Shown here: positions 7,597 to 16,433 of the stretch, piece by piece
Numbering within the stretch: position 1 is the first letter of the stretch
Layout of the letters: each line of letters begins with the position of its first letter
Assembly: GCF_000374125.1 (NCBI RefSeq)
Contig: NZ_KB893626.1
Location: 1 to 64,000, forward strand
Length of the DNA: 64,000 nucleotides
Direction: 5' to 3'
DNA from: Niabella aurantiaca DSM 17617
GTDB lineage: Bacteria; Bacteroidota; Bacteroidia; Chitinophagales; Chitinophagaceae
The notes under the pieces: generated by a model
Databases searched by the model: none
The model's input: only the letters and a program-made list of their open reading frames with translations
What the model was told of the DNA's origin: nothing
Translations under genes and position numbers: made by a program

Positions 7597-9174
7597 ATGC
7601 CGGAAATAAAACCAGACGAAATAAGTGCCATCCTTCGGGAGCAGCTGAGCAATTTTAATGCCCAGGCAGATTTGGAGGAAATTGGTACCGTATTACAGGT
7701 GGGTGATGGAATTGCCCGCGTTTATGGCCTTGGAAATGTAAGGTATGGTGAACTTGTTGAGTTTGAGGACGGTGTACGAGCCATTGCCCTGAACCTGGAA
7801 GAAGACAATGTAGGGGTGGTATTGATGGGTGAAGGCAAGGATATTAAAGAAGGATCTAAAGTACGCCGTACCAACCAGATCGCTTCTATTAAAGTAGGTG
7901 AGGGAATGGCCGGCCGTGTGGTAAACACGCTGGGACAGCCGATCGATGGTAAAGGACCGATCTCCGGTGAACTGTATGAAATGCCGCTGGAGCGCAAAGC
8001 CCCCGGGGTTATTTTCCGGGAGCCGGTAAAAGAGCCACTGCAAACCGGTATTAAAGCGATCGATGCGATGATCCCCATTGGCCGTGGCCAGCGGGAACTG
8101 ATCATTGGCGACCGCCAGACCGGTAAGACCGCGATCGCCATTGACACCATTATCAATCAGAAAGAGTTTTTCAAAGCAGGGAAACCTGTATATTGTATCT
8201 ATGTGGCCATCGGGCAGAAAGCATCCACCATTGCCGGTGTGATGAAGACCCTGGAAGACAATGGCGCAATGGAATATACCACCATTGTTGCGGCTTCCGC
8301 CTCTGACCCGGCTCCGTTGCAGTTCTATGCTCCGTTTGCGGGCGCTGCCATTGGTGAGTACTTCCGCGATACCGGCCGCCCGGCGCTGATCATTTATGAT
8401 GATCTGTCCAAGCAGGCCGTGGCTTACCGTGAAGTATCCCTGCTGCTGCGCCGTCCCCCGGGCCGTGAAGCATATCCCGGAGACGTATTCTACCTGCACA
8501 GCCGTTTGCTGGAAAGAGCGGCAAAAGTGATCAACAACGATGAGATCGTTAAAGAAATGAACGATCTGCCGGATTCGATCAAACACCTGGTAAAAGGTGG
8601 CGGATCCTTAACGGCGCTGCCGATCATCGAAACACAGGCGGGTGACGTATCTGCGTATATCCCCACCAACGTGATCTCCATTACCGATGGTCAGATCTTC
8701 CTGGAATCTTCACTCTTCCTCTCCGGTATCCGTCCGGCGATCAACGTGGGTATTTCTGTAAGCCGTGTAGGTGGTAACGCACAGATCAAATCCATGAAAA
8801 AAGTTGCCGGTACCCTGAAGCTGGACCAGGCACTGTATCGGGAGCTCGAAGCGTTCTCAAAATTCGGGGGCGACCTGGATGCCGCTACCAAAAATGTAAT
8901 TGATAAAGGAGCGCGGAACGTAGAGATCCTGAAACAACCCCAGTACTCTCCTTACCCGGTAGAAAAGCAGGTAGCCATCATTTACCTGGGTACCAATGGT
9001 CTGATTAAAGATGTACCGGTAAATAAAGTAAAGGAATTTGAAGAGCATTTCCTGCTGGAAATGGAGAATAAATACCCTGAAGTGCTGGCGGAGTTCAAAA
9101 AAGGAAACCTGCCGGAAGAAGGAGTGAAACAAATGGTGGAACTGTCGAACAGCATCATTCCCCAGTTTAAATAG
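7597..9174 (+). CDS. atpA: F1F0 ATP synthase subunit alpha
   Basis: 525 residues, the full length for F1 alpha. N-terminal beta-barrel (about 25-95), nucleotide-binding domain with Walker A GDRQTGKT at 171-178, and the conserved stretch [12 protein letters not shown] containing the arginine finger that reaches into the beta-subunit site. It forms the alpha3beta3 hexamer of the membrane ATP synthase. Unusually, atpA has its own strong promoter and is closed by a terminator 25 bp after its stop. Neither the preceding nor the following gene encodes another ATP synthase subunit, so it is not in a classical atp operon here. Confidence 0.98.
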   Translation: MPEIKPDEISAILREQLSNFNAQADLEEIGTVLQVGDGIARVYGLGNVRYGELVEFEDGVRAIALNLEEDNVGVVLMGEGKDIKEGSKVRRTNQIASIKVGEGMAGRVVNTLGQPIDGKGPISGELYEMPLERKAPGVIFREPVKEPLQTGIKAIDAMIPIGRGQRELIIGDRQTGKTAIAIDTIINQKEFFKAGKPVYCIYVAIGQKASTIAGVMKTLEDNGAMEYTTIVAASASDPAPLQFYAPFAGAAIGEYFRDTGRPALIIYDDLSKQAVAYREVSLLLRRPPGREAYPGDVFYLHSRLLERAAKVINNDEIVKEMNDLPDSIKHLVKGGGSLTALPIIETQAGDVSAYIPTNVISITDGQIFLESSLFLSGIRPAINVGISVSRVGGNAQIKSMKKVAGTLKLDQALYRELEAFSKFGGDLDAATKNVIDKGARNVEILKQPQYSPYPVEKQVAIIYLGTNGLIKDVPVNKVKEFEEHFLLEMENKYPEVLAEFKKGNLPEEGVKQMVELSNSIIPQFK

Positions 9175-9198
9175 ACCGGTAAAAAATCATTTTTCCCA

Positions 9199-9226
9199 GG
9201 GCTGTCCTTTTGGACGGCCCTTTTTA
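9199..9226 (+). terminator. rho-independent terminator of atpA
   Basis: Stem GGGCTGTCC/GGACGGCCC (9 bp with one G-U), TTTT loop, then TTTTT. It insulates atpA from the downstream regulator gene. Confidence 0.93.
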
Positions 9227-9328
9227 TTGGGAATTCCGCTTATATAAAAAGTTTCTGTAATTTAAAAGGCCGTCAATTTCTGCAAATGATCAATTTTTCG
9301 TACTTTTAGGCAACCTTAGACTATATAA

Positions 9329-10042
9329 ATGAACGCGAACGGCCCTCTTATATGCTTATTGGTTGACGATAATAAAGTAGCGCGGGTTATTTTAAAAAAG
9401 ATTCTTCTAAATATAAATAATGTAAACGTTGTTGGCGAATGCGAAAGCGCGCTGGAAGCCAAAAGTTTTTTAGAAGCCAATCATGTAGATATTTTGTTTT
9501 TGGATGTTGAAATGCCGGAAATGAGTGGTCTGGATCTGCTGAAGCTGTTACCAAACCGGCCGCATACCATTTTAACAACGGCAAAGGAGCAATACGCCGT
9601 TGAAGCGTTTGAGCTGAATGTGCTGGATTACCTGGTAAAGCCGTTTACACTGACCCGGGTATTGGCCGCTATTGACAGGGTACAGGAGCTGATCCGGTTT
9701 AAGCAGTCGCAGCAACCGGATGCCATAACGCCCAAACACCTGTTTATAAAAGAAAATAAGGTGATCCGTAAGATCAACGTGGATGATATTTTATGGATGG
9801 AGGCAAAAGGGGATTATGTGCAGTTTAACCTGCCCGACAAAATGTATATGGTTCATGGGAGCCTTAAAACAATTGAGGATAAATTTTCGCCGGATAAGTT
9901 TGTAAGGGTCCACCGTAGTTATGTGATCGCTATTGATAAGGTGGAATACATTGAGAACCGGCTTGTTTATATTAAAAATCAACCGATACCCGTTTCCGAG
10001 AGTTATAAGGATGCCTTGCTTGCAAAGCTGCATCTTTTATAA
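9329..10042 (+). CDS. LytTR-type response regulator
   Basis: 237 residues. The receiver domain spans residues about 8-125 with acidic pocket LVDDN (13-14), phospho-acceptor Asp59 in ILFLDVEMPEMSG and the conserved Lys in YLVKPF. A LytTR DNA-binding domain covers about 140-237 (HLFIKENKVIRKINVDDILWMEA, VRVHRSYVI). It should bind imperfect direct repeats as a dimer. No sensor kinase is adjacent, but an Hpt-domain gene follows 110 bp downstream. A TACTTTTA -7-like box lies at 9301-9308, 20 bp before the start. Confidence 0.93.
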   Translation: MNANGPLICLLVDDNKVARVILKKILLNINNVNVVGECESALEAKSFLEANHVDILFLDVEMPEMSGLDLLKLLPNRPHTILTTAKEQYAVEAFELNVLDYLVKPFTLTRVLAAIDRVQELIRFKQSQQPDAITPKHLFIKENKVIRKINVDDILWMEAKGDYVQFNLPDKMYMVHGSLKTIEDKFSPDKFVRVHRSYVIAIDKVEYIENRLVYIKNQPIPVSESYKDALLAKLHLL

Positions 10043-10152
10043 AAAACAGACAAACAATTAGCATACTGCAGCAGGGGAGTGCCCTACCTTGCCTGTGGAA
10101 CGTAGCCCTGTCAGAAAAAGATACTCTTAACCGTCATAACAAATGGACAAAA

Positions 10153-10542
10153 ATGCTGGCGATCATGACTGAGCCCCTACCAAATAATGCCGAAGCCCCA
10201 TACAATAATCTTCAGTATTTAAGGGATCTGCTGGACCACGATATGAATGCGGTAAATGATATTGTGGCAGAGATAAAAGCGCAATGGAAAAAGGATCATC
10301 TTGAGTTGCAGCAAGCCGTGGATACAGGAGACGTGGCAGAAACAAGACGACTGCTGCACCGTATAAAATCTACGTTTTCACCATTAGGAGCGGGGCACCT
10401 TCTTTACCGACAGGTAGCAGACAATGGCGAAGCCTTCCTGGAAAAAAAGGGTACGCTGGAGGGCGATCATGCGTACTGGAAAAAACTGATCGGAGACATG
10501 GAACAAGTAGTGGAGGATTTGTCTAAGGAAACATCCCGTTAA
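10153..10542 (+). CDS. stand-alone Hpt (histidine phosphotransfer) protein
   Basis: 129 residues. LLHRIKSTFSPLGAGHL carries the phospho-acceptor His of an Hpt four-helix bundle, in the canonical H-x-[IL]-K-[SG] context. It would shuttle phosphate between a hybrid kinase and a receiver, plausibly the LytTR regulator just upstream. An alternative ATG four codons downstream (10165) is equally possible. No kinase is encoded nearby, so the partner must lie elsewhere. Confidence 0.8.
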   Translation: MLAIMTEPLPNNAEAPYNNLQYLRDLLDHDMNAVNDIVAEIKAQWKKDHLELQQAVDTGDVAETRRLLHRIKSTFSPLGAGHLLYRQVADNGEAFLEKKGTLEGDHAYWKKLIGDMEQVVEDLSKETSR

Positions 10543-10588
10543 CGCATTAAAAGCCGGAACATCGATCCAAAACGGCGGCCACAGCAGC

Positions 10589-11290
10589 CTATCGCCGGAT
10601 AAGGCGTTGGATGTCGCGGTCGGGTTTCAGAAAATTCATTTGCTGTACGATCTCCCGGGCGCGCTTTGATACTTCGGGCGACATGGGTTTTACCTTACGC
10701 TTTACCGGGTTGGGAAGCACCGCTGCAATGGCTGCCGCCTCAAAGGCTGTCAGTGATCTGGCCGGTTTATTAAAATAGGTTTGCGCCGCCTGCTCAATTC
10801 CAAAGATACCGCTGCCCATTTCTGCCACGTTCAGGTACACTTCCAGGATCCGTTTTTTACCCCAGATATTTTCGATCATAAAAGTAAAATAAGCTTCGAG
10901 GCTCTTCCGGATCCAGCCCCGGCCCTGCCACAGGAACACATTTTTTGCGGTCTGCTGGCTGATGGTGCTGGCGCCCCGGATCCTGCCCGGCTTCTTTTGA
11001 TTGTACTCAATGGCCTTCTGTATCTGTGTCCAGTCGAAACCATTATGATCGGGAAACAGCTGGTCTTCCGATGCGATCACCGCCAGGCGGGCGTTTTCAG
11101 AAACAGCTGCAGCCGGCCGGTTCTGCTGGTGAAACCCGCGGCCATGTAACAGGCTGCCGATCTGTGTAAAAGTAATGGGCGGGTTCACCCATTTCAGCAG
11201 TACGATATAGATCAACTGGCCCACAAACAGTACAACAAATAATCTTTTGCCCCACTTCCATATGCCTTTCAGAACCTTCATCTTATTCAA
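10589..11290 (-). CDS. mtgA: monofunctional peptidoglycan glycosyltransferase
   Basis: 233 residues. One N-terminal membrane anchor (LFVVLFVGQLIYIVLLKWV) and a GT51 domain. The catalytic glutamate is in VIASEDQLFPDHNGFDW (Glu75), and the second motif RGASTISQQTAKNVFLW and third motif KKRILEVYLNVAEMG are intact. It polymerises lipid II into glycan strands at the inner membrane. No transpeptidase domain is present, which matches MtgA and not a class A PBP. Confidence 0.95.
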   Translation of the reverse strand: MNKMKVLKGIWKWGKRLFVVLFVGQLIYIVLLKWVNPPITFTQIGSLLHGRGFHQQNRPAAAVSENARLAVIASEDQLFPDHNGFDWTQIQKAIEYNQKKPGRIRGASTISQQTAKNVFLWQGRGWIRKSLEAYFTFMIENIWGKKRILEVYLNVAEMGSGIFGIEQAAQTYFNKPARSLTAFEAAAIAAVLPNPVKRKVKPMSPEVSKRAREIVQQMNFLKPDRDIQRLIRR

Positions 11291-11314
11291 ACGGATCCTT
11301 TATTCATGCCAATC

Positions 11315-11355
11315 AAAAAGAGGCTAATTTCTTAATGATTCAAATACAGCCTCTT
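11315..11355 (-). terminator. terminator downstream of the LysE-type gene
   Basis: Reading the minus strand: AAGAGGCT, a 22-nt loop, AGCCTCTT, then a T run. It lies between the stop of the exporter gene (11424) and the start of mtgA (11290), so it ends the exporter transcript. Confidence 0.7.
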
Positions 11356-11423
11356 AACAAAAATAAGATTATTTGACCCCGGATATATGTTAAATGTATA
11401 AAAATACCAGGCGGGACAGCATT

Positions 11424-12044
11424 TTAGATCACCAGCCGTATGATGAGTGCGATACCAAAACACATCAGCACGAAACCGTTGATGCGGTTGAGCAGGTGAA
11501 TATTGCGGGGGGTAAGCCTTGTGCGGATCTTATTGGCCAGCATTACTTTTGCAATGTCCGTGCCCAAAACAATGAGCAGCGCTGTTACAAAAATAACAAT
11601 GCGTTCGTTAATGGTATGGGTAATGAAGGTGGTGGACGCCGTAAGCCAGAAAATAAAAATGCCGGGATTGAGCGTGTTCAGAAAAAATCCGGAAAGGAAC
11701 AGCTGGAGGTAATCGCGTTTGCGGAAAACCGGTGGTGTTCTTTTGATGCGGTCACGGATCCGGATCTTTTTAAAGAAAGCATAATAAATACCCAGCACAA
11801 TAAGGAAAGTGCTGCCAACGATACTGATGGCCACTTTTTGCGAACTGAGGCTGGTAAAGAACTGCGAAAAGAAATTACTGATAAAGGCCAGGGAAGTATC
11901 GCTGGCGGAAACACCGAGCACAAAGGCCAGCCCGCCCCTGTGTCCTACGTTAATGCTGTGCTTGATGACTGAGAAGAGTACGGGCCCTACTGCAATGCAG
12001 AGCAGCAAACCCATGGTTATTCCTTTAATAAAGGCTTCAATCAT
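11424..12044 (-). CDS. LysE/RhtB family amino-acid exporter
   Basis: 206 residues with six predicted transmembrane helices. The N-terminal GITMGLLLCIAVGPVLFSVIKHS is the LysE-family signature (G-x-x-x-G-P), and GFFLNTLNPGIFIFWL is the second conserved loop with NP. The family exports amino acids or related small molecules; the substrate cannot be assigned. It lies 39 bp downstream of the GH3 family gene on the same strand, so co-transcription is likely, and a terminator follows it. Confidence 0.88.
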   Translation of the reverse strand: MIEAFIKGITMGLLLCIAVGPVLFSVIKHSINVGHRGGLAFVLGVSASDTSLAFISNFFSQFFTSLSSQKVAISIVGSTFLIVLGIYYAFFKKIRIRDRIKRTPPVFRKRDYLQLFLSGFFLNTLNPGIFIFWLTASTTFITHTINERIVIFVTALLIVLGTDIAKVMLANKIRTRLTPRNIHLLNRINGFVLMCFGIALIIRLVI

Positions 12045-12083
12045 AATTGGATAACAATATAGCCGAAGTTTTTAAAAAGGGGA

Positions 12084-13613
12084 TCAAATTTTCCCTGTTT
12101 TTAAAAAATTTTCCCAGTCAAGGAGCATGCGGCCCTTCATCACCCGGGGAAATTTATGCTGGCTGCCCAGTTTGCCTTTTAGCTCCATAAACTTCATAAA
12201 TGTTTCCGGGGGCAATACTTCAATAAAGACTTCCTTTAAAGCACTGGTCCGTTCTGTTGCATAGTCGTCGTTGATCTCACGGAGCTTGTTATCTATAAAC
12301 GCGATCAGTTCCTCATGGTTTACCGGATCGCTGGTGGCTACATACCAGCGATGCGCAAAATAGCCTTCATAGGGAAAGCCGATAACCGTGTATTCATGTA
12401 TGCTGATGTTGAAGTGGTCATTGGCATCCTGGATCGCCCGGTTCATATTCTCAACGCTCAGGTGTTCGCCCACCAGGCTTAAAAAATGCTTGGTACGGCC
12501 GGTAATGATCAGCTCTGTTTTTTCTTTATCCAGGAATTTTATGGTATCTCCGATCAGGTAACGCCAGCTGCCGGCGTTGGTGCTCATCAAAAGGGCATAT
12601 TCCTTGCCGATCTCCACTTCATCGATGAGCTTGGCCTCCGGATGATCCACCATTGTGCCCTCTGCATCAAAATTGCAATTATCAAAGGGTACGAATTCAA
12701 AAAATATATTGTTGTCGGTCACCAGCTGGATGCCGCGGTCTTCCTTCATTTTATACCCAATAAACCCTTCGCTCGAGAGGTAGTTCTCTACATAAACGAT
12801 CGGTTTACCCAACAGTTTATCAAAGGACTTTTTATAGGGCTCAAATGCCACACCTCCGTGTACAAAAACGCCAAAATTCGGCCATATCTCGTGAATATTG
12901 GCCAGTTTATATCGCTCAATAACCATCTCCATACACATCTGGCACCAGGCCGGCACGCCTACAATATAGCCGATATCCCATTTGTGGGCATTGTCTACGA
13001 TCTCATTCAGCTTCTGGTTCCAGTCGGCAATGGCAGCGATCCGGCCGCCGGGCTTATAAAAGGTCTGGAACCAGAACGGGCGCTTTTTTGCAAGGATGCC
13101 ACTCAGATCGCCCGCAAACCAGCCGGCTTCTCCTTTTTGAAGGTTGGTAGCACCGCCGATGATCAGAAAATCTTTGGTCAATGATTTTTTATTCGCCTGC
13201 TTATAGCCGAAAACGCTGATCAATTGTTTGATATAGTTAATGGTATTGCTTTTCAGCAGGTCTTCCGTAACCGGGATGTATTTGCTGGAGGCTTCAGAAG
13301 TGCCGGAGCTGAGCGCATAGTACTTGATCTTTCCGGGCCAGGTAATATCGGGTTTCCCTTCCAGTGTTTTTACCCACCATCGTTCATAGATCTTATTGTA
13401 ATCATTTACCGGAACCAGCTGCTGAAAGCTTTTTTCAACGTTTTTTGAAAGAAGGATCTCGTCAAATCTGTATTCCTGGCCAAATTCTGTAAATCTTGCC
13501 TTTTTTAATAGTTTTTTTAATACTTTCTGTTGCTGTGTTTTTGCATTACGCTTAGGAAGTCGCAGCGCACTGGCAATCGATCGCGGTAATTTAATATCTA
13601 TTATTGATGCCAT
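12084..13613 (-). CDS. GH3 auxin-responsive-promoter-like acyl-adenylating protein
   Basis: 509 residues, full length for the bacterial GH3 family, which shares the fold of acyl-adenylate-forming enzymes. KYYALSSGTSEASSKYIPVT is the ATP-binding P-loop-like motif and YLIGDTIKF the later motif. Plant GH3 proteins conjugate amino acids to jasmonate or auxin; bacterial substrates are unknown. The minus-strand promoter has a perfect -7 box TATCTTTG at 13644-13637, giving a leader near 18 nt. An amino-acid exporter gene follows it, which may be relevant. Confidence 0.88.
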   Translation of the reverse strand: MASIIDIKLPRSIASALRLPKRNAKTQQQKVLKKLLKKARFTEFGQEYRFDEILLSKNVEKSFQQLVPVNDYNKIYERWWVKTLEGKPDITWPGKIKYYALSSGTSEASSKYIPVTEDLLKSNTINYIKQLISVFGYKQANKKSLTKDFLIIGGATNLQKGEAGWFAGDLSGILAKKRPFWFQTFYKPGGRIAAIADWNQKLNEIVDNAHKWDIGYIVGVPAWCQMCMEMVIERYKLANIHEIWPNFGVFVHGGVAFEPYKKSFDKLLGKPIVYVENYLSSEGFIGYKMKEDRGIQLVTDNNIFFEFVPFDNCNFDAEGTMVDHPEAKLIDEVEIGKEYALLMSTNAGSWRYLIGDTIKFLDKEKTELIITGRTKHFLSLVGEHLSVENMNRAIQDANDHFNISIHEYTVIGFPYEGYFAHRWYVATSDPVNHEELIAFIDNKLREINDDYATERTSALKEVFIEVLPPETFMKFMELKGKLGSQHKFPRVMKGRMLLDWENFLKTGKI

Positions 13614-13623
13614 ATTCTACTAA

Positions 13624-13857
13624 CTACTGTAACCAGCAAAGATACAATTTTGAACGCCGATCTACTAATATAAACATAAACTGTACCGTTTGTACATATG
13701 TTCCTATCAATTTTAACAAAGCAGTATCAGCCAGTGCTTTGTACCATGCGGGAGCCGCTTTTTTTAAGGATGGAACAGCTTGTTGCCAGTCATACATGTT
13801 CCCCTCAAAAGCGGAGTACAAGGCCTGCAAGGTAACCATAAAACCGATAGGAACCAT
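13624..13857 (-). CDS. small hypothetical protein or gene remnant
   Basis: A 77-codon frame, ATG to stop, lies just upstream of the GH3 family gene and covers its promoter. It reads like real protein (VPIGFMVTLQALYSAFEGN, then an AAPAWYKALAD segment) with ordinary codon use, but I recognise no family and see no promoter or ribosome site. It may be a fragment. The rest of 13614-14016 shows nothing beyond dispersed intergenic repeat words. Confidence 0.3.
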   Translation of the reverse strand: MVPIGFMVTLQALYSAFEGNMYDWQQAVPSLKKAAPAWYKALADTALLKLIGTYVQTVQFMFILVDRRSKLYLCWLQ

Positions 13858-14016
13858 ACAGTTGTTAGCGCCGCCCTGCAGCGTGTTTCATGTTTAAGGT
13901 TTAAAGTTCCACATCAATTCCCGTTTTGTGCCTGGTGCGGAATATCAACCGGCGGGAAGGCGATGGAATGGTAACGGATCTTTATTTCCGAATTCTCAAA
14001 TTTCCACATTGTTACT

Positions 14017-15156
14017 TCAGCCGCCGGTAATGATGCTGCTACCACTGTAAAAGTGCAGCTGCCGGTGGCAGGTCTTACGTACGATCCCGATCAGGGCAGC
14101 GAAGCTCAGGTCCTGTTCACAAAGATATACCAGGGCACGGGGTTGTGCCCTGAGGATGGCGATCAGTTGCTTTTCATCCGGCGACAGGACGGTGGTGCGG
14201 GCGTCGTTTCCGGGCAAATGCTGCATCAGGCTGCCGGCGGATATTGCGGAGCCAACAATGATCCGGGAGGGGGTTTCTGCCGGAGCCTTCGTTTTCCGGG
14301 GGCGGAGCTTTCCGGAAAGGTATCTTACGCAAGCATGCGTCCAGATGCCCGGGTGCGCCAGCAGGCGAAGTCCGATGCGTCCGGGCCCCTTGTGGTGCTT
14401 GCTTACAAAAATGCCCATGGCTGTATAAAAGTTCTTTATATAACTCAGGCTGTTTTTTGCAGTGCTTTCTCCCTTGAAGTGAAGGATCGGCGGGGCGGAC
14501 AGGTAGTAGTTTTTATACCCGGCTTTGTAAATACGGTAGCTGAGATCAATGTCTTCACCATACATAAAGAAGGCTTCATCAAAACTACCTGTTTTTTCAA
14601 GAACTTGCCGGGGAATGAGCATGAATGCTCCGGCCAGCACCTCGGCATACTGGTCCTGTTCCGCATCGAGGTGCCCCAAATAGTACCGGTCAAATATTCG
14701 CGAGCCGGGAAAAAGGCGGTGAATACCGGATAGTTTGAAGAAGGATGCGGATAAGGAAGGGAACCCGCGCTTGGACTCTTTCAAAAACAGGCCCTGACCA
14801 TTGAACATGCGTATGCCAAGGGCCCCCACTGCGGGGTCCTGTTCAAAAACGGCCAGGGTTTTTTTGAGGCAATCTTCGGGAATAAGGGTATCCGGGTTCA
14901 GGAACAGGACAAATTCTCCTGTTGCACGGGCAAGACCCTGGTTACAGGCCTTGCCGAAACCGGCATTTTCCTTATTGGCAATAAAGGATACCTGCGGAAA
15001 GAGAGGCAGCAGATACTCCAGGCTGCCATCTGAAGAACAATTGTCAACAACAATGATCTCTGTGCTTATCTTTTCTGAAGCGTGCAGCACGGACCGCAAG
15101 CAATGCTCTAAAAAATATTTAACGTTATAACTGACTATGATAATGGAAAGGGTCAT
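14017..15156 (-). CDS. family 2 glycosyltransferase (rhamnosyltransferase-like)
   Basis: 379 residues from the ATG at 15156, where the GT-A fold begins (TLSIIIVSYNVKYFLEHCL). The DxD-region is represented by VVDNCSSDGS and FLFLNPD-like VLFLNPDTLIP; MYGEDIDLSYRIYKAGYK is the acceptor/base region. It resembles WbbL-type enzymes that build surface polysaccharides. A C-terminal extension after about residue 290 (IIVGSAISAGSLMQHLPGN onward) is shared by Chitinophagaceae homologues and is uncharacterised. The longer frame from 15261 would add 35 unlikely residues. Inverted copies of an AT-rich intergenic repeat flank it. Confidence 0.88.
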   Translation of the reverse strand: MTLSIIIVSYNVKYFLEHCLRSVLHASEKISTEIIVVDNCSSDGSLEYLLPLFPQVSFIANKENAGFGKACNQGLARATGEFVLFLNPDTLIPEDCLKKTLAVFEQDPAVGALGIRMFNGQGLFLKESKRGFPSLSASFFKLSGIHRLFPGSRIFDRYYLGHLDAEQDQYAEVLAGAFMLIPRQVLEKTGSFDEAFFMYGEDIDLSYRIYKAGYKNYYLSAPPILHFKGESTAKNSLSYIKNFYTAMGIFVSKHHKGPGRIGLRLLAHPGIWTHACVRYLSGKLRPRKTKAPAETPSRIIVGSAISAGSLMQHLPGNDARTTVLSPDEKQLIAILRAQPRALVYLCEQDLSFAALIGIVRKTCHRQLHFYSGSSIITGG

Positions 15157-15315
15157 TTTAAAAAGCAGGAGCTGTGCACAAAAATAACTGAATTCCGTTC
15201 CGGATGATTTGAAAATTTGAGAGTGTGGAGATGTGAAAATAGGAATGCTGTAGCCACCCATCAGTTTTCACCCGTCGGCCTTTAGCAATAAAGGTCCGGC
15301 TGATGGCTAAATTGC

Positions 15316-15323
15316 TATCTTTG
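15316..15323 (+). promoter_or_regulatory. -7 box of suhB, close to the start codon
   Basis: TATCTTTG is a perfect Bacteroidota -7 element; only five bases separate it from the ATG, so the transcript may begin at or within the start codon. Confidence 0.7.
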
Positions 15324-15328
15324 GCCCT

Positions 15329-16105
15329 ATGTTAGCAACAGTTTTAGAAGAAGCAGTAAGGGCGGGCGCAGCAGAGCTGACCCGTTATTTTCAACAGTCG
15401 TTTTCCATACAACATAAGGAAGGTCGCAACAACCTGGTTACGGATGCAGATCATGCATCTGAAAAAGCCATCATTGAGGTGATCCGGCGCCATTACCCGG
15501 ATCATTTTATTTTAACGGAAGAAAGCGGGGAGCTGGCGGGAGACCCGGAATATAAATGGATCATCGACCCGCTGGACGGCACCATCAATTTTGCACATGG
15601 ATTGCCTCTCAACTGTGTGTCTGTTGGAGTAGAATATAAAAAGGAGATCATTTTAGGGATGGTCTACAACCCGCATATGAATGAGCTGTTTTTTGCGGAA
15701 AAAGGAAAGGGCGCAACCCTGAATGGAAAGCCTATAAAGGTGAGCATGGAAACAGAGGCGATGAAGTCCTGCCTGGTAACCGGTTTCCCGTATGTTTATA
15801 TTCATATGGAAAACGGTCCGCTGCAGGTATTTGACCGCCTGATCAAAGAAGGGGTGCCCGTGCGCCGTCTTGGAGCCGCGGCCATTGATCTGTGCTGGGT
15901 AGCTGCCGGCCGGTTCGACGGGTTTTATGAGCACAAGCTGGAGGCCTGGGATAGCGCCGCCGGTTTCCTGATTGTGGAAGAGGCCGGGGGAAAAGTGACT
16001 GATTTTAATGGAGACAACTATTCACCCTACCAGCATCGGATCCTTGCAACAAACGGGTTGATACACGAAGAAATGTTGAATATTATTAACGACAATAATC
16101 CGTAA
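15329..16105 (+). CDS. suhB: inositol monophosphatase family protein
   Basis: 258 residues. Metal-binding motif 1 WIIDPLDGTINFAHG (Asp80, Asp83), upstream glutamates in LTEESGE (64-65) and the C-terminal motif EAWDSAAGFLIVEEAGG are all intact. The enzyme dephosphorylates inositol or related sugar phosphates, and SuhB proteins may also modulate rRNA transcription. The toxin-antitoxin pair and thiL follow on the same strand but have separate promoters. Confidence 0.93.
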   Translation: MLATVLEEAVRAGAAELTRYFQQSFSIQHKEGRNNLVTDADHASEKAIIEVIRRHYPDHFILTEESGELAGDPEYKWIIDPLDGTINFAHGLPLNCVSVGVEYKKEIILGMVYNPHMNELFFAEKGKGATLNGKPIKVSMETEAMKSCLVTGFPYVYIHMENGPLQVFDRLIKEGVPVRRLGAAAIDLCWVAAGRFDGFYEHKLEAWDSAAGFLIVEEAGGKVTDFNGDNYSPYQHRILATNGLIHEEMLNIINDNNP

Positions 16106-16146
16106 AGATATATGATGCTTTCTGATAATGAGTAGCAGTAAGCCGC

Positions 16147-16185
16147 CTTTATACGTGGAAAAACATTATTTTTACACGTATAAAG
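16147..16185 (+). promoter_or_regulatory. operator-like inverted repeat around the antitoxin promoter
   Basis: CTTTATACGTG (16147-16157) and CACGTATAAAG (16175-16185) form a perfect 11-bp inverted repeat with a 17-bp spacer. The spacer contains TATTTTTA (16167-16174), a -7 box for the antitoxin gene 20 bp downstream. This is the expected geometry for autorepression by a toxin-antitoxin complex. Confidence 0.75.
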
Positions 16186-16193
16186 AGCGGGAT

Positions 16194-16433
16194 ATGAATG
16201 CGAAGCTGACATTGAATTTGAGCAAAGTGGTTATCGATCATGCAAAGGGGTATGCAAAAGATCATCATACAAGCCTTTCAAAGCTCATTGAAAATTACCT
16301 GGGGTCCTTAACAAAGAAGGAAAGTAAGAAGGCCAAAGTAAGCCCATTGGTGGAAAGCTTAACAGGTATTATTCCGAACGAGCCCGTAACCGCCGATCAT
16401 AAAAAAGAATATTTAGCAAAGAAATATTCATAA
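16194..16433 (+). CDS. DUF6364 family antitoxin
   Basis: 79 residues from the ATG at 16194: an N-terminal ribbon-helix-helix-like segment (KLTLNLSKVVIDHAKGYA) and a flexible C-terminal tail rich in Lys and Pro for toxin binding. The family is regularly paired with PIN toxins. The stop codon overlaps the toxin start by one base (TAATG). The longer frame from 16128 would run through the inverted-repeat operator and is rejected. Confidence 0.82.
   Translation: MNAKLTLNLSKVVIDHAKGYAKDHHTSLSKLIENYLGSLTKKESKKAKVSPLVESLTGIIPNEPVTADHKKEYLAKKYS

Noticed and set aside
12486-13184. Long plus-strand ORF opposite the GH3 gene (232 codons)
   Set aside because: Antisense shadow of a well-conserved gene; no protein-like motifs. 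The same holds for 7693-8586 (minus), 25498-26319 (plus), 44372-44953 (plus), 45572-46591 (minus) and similar frames.
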